DNA from: Microbacterium sp. 2FI
Lineage (GTDB): Bacteria > Actinomycetota > Actinomycetes > Actinomycetales > Microbacteriaceae
Direction of reading: 5' to 3'
DNA length: 64,000 nucleotides
NCBI RefSeq assembly: GCF_005502885.1
Contig: NZ_SCMR01000006.1
Span: forward strand, 62,001-126,000
The first letter of the stretch is position 1. Every line of letters begins with the position of its first letter. The notes under the pieces are model-generated. The model saw only the letters and a program-made list of their open reading frames with translations, was not told where the DNA came from and searched no databases. This document shows positions 60,022-64,000 of the stretch, piece by piece. Made by a program: the position numbers and the translations under genes.

Positions 60022-61851
60022 GTGACCACGACAGCAGCATCCGGATCCACCGTCAAGGACGGCGTCCACTACCACCAGTTCGACGTCGTCATCGTGGGTG
60101 CCGGCGGCGCCGGCATGCGCGCGGCGATCGAGGCAGGGCCGGGCGCGAAGACCGCGGTCATCTCCAAGCTCTACCCGACCCGCTCGCACACAGGCGCGGC
60201 GCAGGGCGGCATGGCCGCCGCCCTCGCGAACGTCGAAGAGGACTCGTGGGAGTGGCACACGTTCGACACGGTCAAGGGCGGCGACTACCTCGTCGACCAG
60301 GATGCCGCCGAGATCCTCGCGAAAGAGGCCATCGACGCCGTCATCGATCTCGAGAACATGGGCCTGCCGTTCAACCGCACCCCCGAGGGCAAGATCGACC
60401 AGCGCCGCTTCGGCGGCCACACCGCCGACCACGGCAAGACCCCGGTGCGCCGCGCGTGCTACGCCGCCGACCGGACCGGCCACATGATCCTGCAGACGCT
60501 CTTCCAGAACTGCGTCAAGCTCGGCATCAACTTCTTCAACGAGTTCTACGTGCTCGACCTGATCACCGTGAAGGCCGAGGACGGCTCGACGCAGATCGCC
60601 GGCGTCGTGGCGTACGAGCTCGCCACCGGCGACCTGCACGTCTTCCAGTCCAAGGCCGTGATCTTCGCGACCGGCGGCTTCGGCAAGATCTTCAAGACGA
60701 CCTCGAACGCCCACACCCTCACGGGCGACGGCGTCGGCATCATCTGGCGCAAGGGGCTGCCGCTGGAGGACATGGAGTTCTTCCAGTTCCACCCGACCGG
60801 TCTCGCCGGCCTCGGCATCCTGCTCACCGAAGGCGCGCGCGGCGAGGGCGCCATCCTCCGCAACGCCTCGGGCGAGCGCTTCATGGAGCGCTACGCGCCG
60901 ACGATCAAAGACCTGGCGCCCCGCGACATCGTCAGCCGCTGCATGGTGCAAGAGGTGGCGGAGGGTCGCGGTGCCGGACCCCACCGCGACTACGTGCTGC
61001 TGGACTGCACGCACCTGGGTGCCGAGGTGCTCGAGACGAAGCTCCCCGACATCACCGAGTTCGCCCGCACCTACCTCGGCGTCGACCCGGTCGTCGAGCC
61101 CGTGCCCGTCATGCCGACCGCGCACTACGCGATGGGCGGCATCCCGACCAACAACGACGCGCAGGTGCTGAGCGACAACACCACCGTCGTCCCCGGACTC
61201 TATGCCGCCGGCGAGTGCGCGTGCGTCTCGGTGCACGGCTCGAACCGCCTGGGCACGAACTCGCTCCTCGACATCAACGTCTTCGGCAAGCGCGCCGGCA
61301 AGAACGCGGTCGAGTATGCCAAGACCGCCGACTTCGTCGACCTGCCCGACGACCCCGCGGCCGAGGTGCGCGCGCTCATCGAGGGCCTGCGCAACAACCA
61401 GGGCACCGAGCGGATCGCCGTGCTGCGCAAGAAGCTCCAGGACGAGATGGATCGCAAGGCCCAGGTGTTCCGCACCGACGAGTCGCTCGGCGAGGTGCTC
61501 GACGTTATCGAAGAGCTCCGCGAGCGCTTCAAGAACGTGCACGTCGACGACAAGGGCAAGCGGTTCAACACCGACCTGCTCGAGGCCGTCGAACTCGGAT
61601 TCCTCCTCGACATCGCCGAGGTCGTCGTCGTGACCGCCCGCAACCGCAAGGAGAGTCGCGGCGGTCACATGCGCGACGACTTCCCCCAGCGCGACGACGA
61701 GAAGTACATGCAGCACACGATGGCGTACCTCTCGGGGGATGCCGGCTCTTCGCAGTCCGACGACCACATCCGGCTCGACTGGAAGCCCGTCGTCTTCACG
61801 AAGAACGAAGCCGGCGAGTTGCGCTACCCGCCGTTGGAGAGGAAGTACTGA
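60022..61851 (+). CDS. sdhA: succinate dehydrogenase flavoprotein subunit
   Basis: A 609-residue catalytic subunit that oxidises succinate to fumarate. The FAD fold [15 protein letters not shown] (about 22), the flavin-linking histidine in [15 protein letters not shown] and the substrate-site residues in [25 protein letters not shown] are present. [25 protein letters not shown] and [14 protein letters not shown] follow, as does [21 protein letters not shown]. The length and all catalytic motifs are normal. The GTG start lies 52 bases after sdhD. The stop shares one base with sdhB. Confidence 0.96.
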   Translation: MTTTAASGSTVKDGVHYHQFDVVIVGAGGAGMRAAIEAGPGAKTAVISKLYPTRSHTGAAQGGMAAALANVEEDSWEWHTFDTVKGGDYLVDQDAAEILAKEAIDAVIDLENMGLPFNRTPEGKIDQRRFGGHTADHGKTPVRRACYAADRTGHMILQTLFQNCVKLGINFFNEFYVLDLITVKAEDGSTQIAGVVAYELATGDLHVFQSKAVIFATGGFGKIFKTTSNAHTLTGDGVGIIWRKGLPLEDMEFFQFHPTGLAGLGILLTEGARGEGAILRNASGERFMERYAPTIKDLAPRDIVSRCMVQEVAEGRGAGPHRDYVLLDCTHLGAEVLETKLPDITEFARTYLGVDPVVEPVPVMPTAHYAMGGIPTNNDAQVLSDNTTVVPGLYAAGECACVSVHGSNRLGTNSLLDINVFGKRAGKNAVEYAKTADFVDLPDDPAAEVRALIEGLRNNQGTERIAVLRKKLQDEMDRKAQVFRTDESLGEVLDVIEELRERFKNVHVDDKGKRFNTDLLEAVELGFLLDIAEVVVVTARNRKESRGGHMRDDFPQRDDEKYMQHTMAYLSGDAGSSQSDDHIRLDWKPVVFTKNEAGELRYPPLERKY

Positions 61852-62636
61852 TGTCGACCGCGCTCGTGGATCCCGACGGCTCCGCCACCATCGAGGCCGA
61901 GACGCCTGCCGACACCGGCATCCAGTCCTTCCTGATCACCTTCATCATCCGCCGGTTCGACCCCGAGGTCGACGAAGAGCCGCGTTGGGTGGACTACGAC
62001 GTCGAGCTGTACTCGACCGACCGCGTGCTCGATGCCCTCCACAAGATCAAGTGGGAGGTCGACGGCTCGCTGACGTTCCGTCGCTCGTGCGCCCACGGGA
62101 TCTGCGGGTCGGACGCGATGCGCATCAACGGCCGCAACCGCCTCGCCTGCAAGACGCTGATCAAGGACCTCGACATCTCGCAGCCGATCTACGTCGAGGC
62201 GATCAAGGGCCTGCCGCTCGAGAAGGACCTCGTCGTCGACATGGAGCCGTTCTTCGCCTCCTACCGCGAAGTGCAGCCGTTCCTCATCTCGAGCTCGAAG
62301 CCCGACGCCGGCAAGGAGCGCATCCAGTCGATCGTCGATCGCGAGGTCTTCGACGACACGACCAAGTGCATTCTCTGCGCGGCATGCACCTCGTCGTGCC
62401 CCGTCTTCTGGACCGACGGGCAGTACTTCGGCCCGGCCGCGATCGTCAACGCGCACCGCTTCATCTTCGACTCGCGCGACGATGCCGGCGACGTGCGCCT
62501 CGACATCCTCAACGACAAAGAGGGCGTGTGGCGCTGCCGCACGACCTTCAACTGCACCGAGGCATGCCCTCGCGGCATCGAGGTCACCAAGGCCATCGCC
62601 GAGGTCAAGCAGGCCGTCCTGCGCGGGCGCTCGTAG
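61851..62636 (+). CDS. sdhB: succinate dehydrogenase iron-sulfur subunit
   Basis: A 261-residue electron-transfer subunit. The [2Fe-2S] cysteines lie in SCAHGICGSDAM and the later NRLAC (about 80-105). The [4Fe-4S] motif is CILCAACTSSCP (about 175), and FNCTEACPRGI completes the [3Fe-4S] cluster (about 235). It relays electrons from the SdhA flavin to the membrane anchors. The N-terminal 20 residues are an acidic extension. It is the last gene of sdhCDAB; a transporter gene follows after 10 bases. Confidence 0.96.
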   Translation: MSTALVDPDGSATIEAETPADTGIQSFLITFIIRRFDPEVDEEPRWVDYDVELYSTDRVLDALHKIKWEVDGSLTFRRSCAHGICGSDAMRINGRNRLACKTLIKDLDISQPIYVEAIKGLPLEKDLVVDMEPFFASYREVQPFLISSSKPDAGKERIQSIVDREVFDDTTKCILCAACTSSCPVFWTDGQYFGPAAIVNAHRFIFDSRDDAGDVRLDILNDKEGVWRCRTTFNCTEACPRGIEVTKAIAEVKQAVLRGRS

Positions 62637-62646
62637 CGGCCCGCAC

Positions 62647-63864
62647 GTGACATCCGGCGCTCCCCTCATCCTCACGGCCGGGATGCGCCGCGCGCGCGGC
62701 GCCGTGACCGCCGCCTACGCCGCCCAGGGCCTCGGCTACGCCGTGATCGTGACGTCGCTGCCCGCGCTCAAGGAGCGCCAGAGCGTCGACGACACGGTCG
62801 TCACGATCCTCGTTCTCGGCGTCGCCATCCTCGCCGCCGGCGGCTCGGTGCTCGCGAACCTCGTCGCCGTGCGCGCGGGCAGCCGCCCCGCGCTGGCGCT
62901 CGGCCTCATCCTGCAGGGCCTCGCACTCCCCCTCATCGCGATCCCGACGCCTTTCCCCTTGTTCGTCGTCGCCTTCGCGCTGTTCGGCGTCGGACTCGGC
63001 TGCGTCGACGCCGCCGCCGCGATGCAGGGCGTCGCCCTGCAGCGGGCGTACGGGCGCCCCCTTCTCGGCGGCTTCTTCGCCGCGCTCACGGCGGCCGCGA
63101 TCGCAGGCGCCCTCCTGGTGTCGCTCGTGGCGGCATCCGCCCTCGCCGCAGGCGTCGCCCTCGCGACCGCCGGGGTCGTCGCGCTCGTCATCGGCGCCGT
63201 CGGATCGCGCTTGTTCGCGGTCGAGGGTGCGGATGGGGCGGATGCTGCGCCCGCGGCTTCCGAGCCGCGGGCGCGCGTGCCGCTCCCCCGTGCCGGCATC
63301 TGGGCGTTCGGCTTCGTGATCCTCGCCGCATTCGTGGTCGACTCGGCCGTGAGCACGTGGAGCACCGTCTACCTCTACGACGGCCTGGCCGCGCTGCCGT
63401 GGCTCGCGCCCCTCGGGTACGCGGCCTACCAGGCGGCGGTGCTGGTGGCGCGGCTCGTCACCGACCGTCTGCTGCCGCCGCTCGGACCACGCCGCCTCGT
63501 GGCGATCGCGGTCGTCGTCTCGGTCGTCGGCTGCGTCGTCGTCGTGCTGGCGCCCGCACCCGGCATGGCCGTCGTCGGCTTCGCCCTCGCCGGCGTCGCC
63601 ACCGGAGTCCTCGTGCCGGTCGCCTTCGGCGCCGCGGGCGACCTCGACCCCGCGCACAGCGACCAGGTGATCGCGCGCGTCAACCTCTTCAACTACGCCG
63701 GCGCGATCCTGGGCGCGGTGGCCGTGGGGGTCGTCGCCGAAGGCACCGGGCTCGGCCTCGCGTTCCTGCTGCCGGCTGTCGTCCTCGCGGCGGTGCTGTT
63801 CGTGGTGCCCCGATTCCGAACCGCGTCCGAGGCTCGGGCCGTGGATGCCGCGTCGCCCCGCTGA
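62647..63864 (+). CDS. MFS transporter (YbjJ-like)
   Basis: A 405-residue membrane transporter with 12 hydrophobic segments split by a cytoplasmic loop (about residues 195-215, AVEGADGADAAPAASEPRA). It starts VTSGAPLILTAGMRRARGAVTAAYAAQGLGYAVIV and lacks a clear MFS motif A. The pattern resembles YbjJ/inner-membrane MFS proteins of unknown substrate. The GTG start is 10 bases after sdhB, so it may be read through from the operon, but nothing in its sequence links it to succinate. There is no good ribosome binding site. Confidence 0.8.
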   Translation: MTSGAPLILTAGMRRARGAVTAAYAAQGLGYAVIVTSLPALKERQSVDDTVVTILVLGVAILAAGGSVLANLVAVRAGSRPALALGLILQGLALPLIAIPTPFPLFVVAFALFGVGLGCVDAAAAMQGVALQRAYGRPLLGGFFAALTAAAIAGALLVSLVAASALAAGVALATAGVVALVIGAVGSRLFAVEGADGADAAPAASEPRARVPLPRAGIWAFGFVILAAFVVDSAVSTWSTVYLYDGLAALPWLAPLGYAAYQAAVLVARLVTDRLLPPLGPRRLVAIAVVVSVVGCVVVVLAPAPGMAVVGFALAGVATGVLVPVAFGAAGDLDPAHSDQVIARVNLFNYAGAILGAVAVGVVAEGTGLGLAFLLPAVVLAAVLFVVPRFRTASEARAVDAASPR

Positions 63865-63871
63865 CGCTCGC

Positions 63872-63877
63872 TAGTCT
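63872..63877 (+). promoter_or_regulatory. -10 element (TAGTCT), leaderless terminal gene
   Basis: TAGTCT ends six bases before the GTG at 63884, the same arrangement as for the other leaderless genes in the window. Confidence 0.5.
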
Positions 63878-63883
63878 GACACC

Positions 63884-64000
63884 GTGACGGACGATTCCTC
63901 GCGGGAGCACCGAGATGCGGCGGCCACCGCTCGCGCCGAAGAGGAACGCCTGCGGGATCGGTTCGAGGCGACGCAGGTCAGTCTTCGCGAGCGCTTCGAC
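63884..64000 (+). CDS. N-terminal fragment of an unidentified gene
   Basis: The first 39 codons of a gene cut by the window edge. The peptide VTDDSSREHRDAAATARAEE is followed by a very charged, probably helical stretch (RLRDRFEATQVSLRERFD). No domain can be recognised from this part. The call rests on the leaderless promoter hexamer and an open reading frame through to the edge. Confidence 0.5.
   Translation, partial: MTDDSSREHRDAAATARAEEERLRDRFEATQVSLRERFD

Overview
The window is high-GC DNA (roughly 70 %) from an actinobacterium. The gene set (acyl-CoA carboxylase alpha/beta/epsilon subunits with BirA, an LpdA-type flavoprotein, sdhCDAB, a nucleoside ABC system), the frequent GTG/TTG starts and the many leaderless promoters point to Microbacteriaceae, most likely Microbacterium. 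This is inferred from protein and sequence style; no rRNA is present. No tRNA, rRNA, CRISPR array, transposase or prophage gene was seen, and no gap between genes exceeds 300 bases.

Layout. 1-5.6 kb: PH-domain membrane protein, BirA, a secreted cell-wall-binding/beta-lactamase-fold/SH3 protein, and acyl-CoA carboxylase beta and epsilon subunits. 5.9-11 kb: a NarL-type response regulator, histidine kinase and degenerate membrane partner with overlapping starts, then a TrmA-type RNA methyltransferase and Maf, which fire divergently from one shared promoter core. 11-21 kb: acyl-CoA carboxylase alpha subunit (biotin carboxylase plus BCCP), a lipoprotein, LpdA, purine nucleoside phosphorylase with a phosphohexomutase, an MFS exporter behind a palindromic operator, an acetyltransferase and an AbiEi-like protein. 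21-29.5 kb: a complete mannitol phosphotransferase island (PRD regulator, small IIB-like protein, HPr, EI, IICB, IIA, mannitol-1-phosphate dehydrogenase). 29.5-34.3 kb: a hydrolase, a TSUP permease and a flavin monooxygenase / BASS transporter / SDR operon. 34.5-42.8 kb (minus strand): a nucleoside uptake and salvage cluster running from BMP binding protein and ABC transporter to cytidine deaminase, thymidine phosphorylase and adenosine deaminase. 43-58.8 kb: mannose-1-phosphate guanylyltransferase, a giant secreted protein of about 3,970 residues, an OmpR-type regulator, a lone receiver protein and a histidine kinase. 59-64 kb: the succinate dehydrogenase operon, an MFS transporter and a truncated gene at the edge.

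Functional links. BirA would biotinylate the carboxylase alpha subunit, which works with the beta and epsilon subunits encoded nearby. The mannitol island carries its own general PTS proteins, so mannitol uptake can be self-contained. The nucleoside cluster plus the phosphorylase/mutase pair gives import, deamination, phosphorolysis and sugar-phosphate conversion.

The most notable non-coding signals are a family of about 75-bp imperfect palindromes (six full copies and one half copy), pairs of which bracket two accessory genes; a recurrent TANNNT hexamer 6-9 bases before many start codons, indicating leaderless transcription; and three phased GCGTnAAG repeats in front of the giant surface-protein gene, next to an OmpR-family regulator gene.
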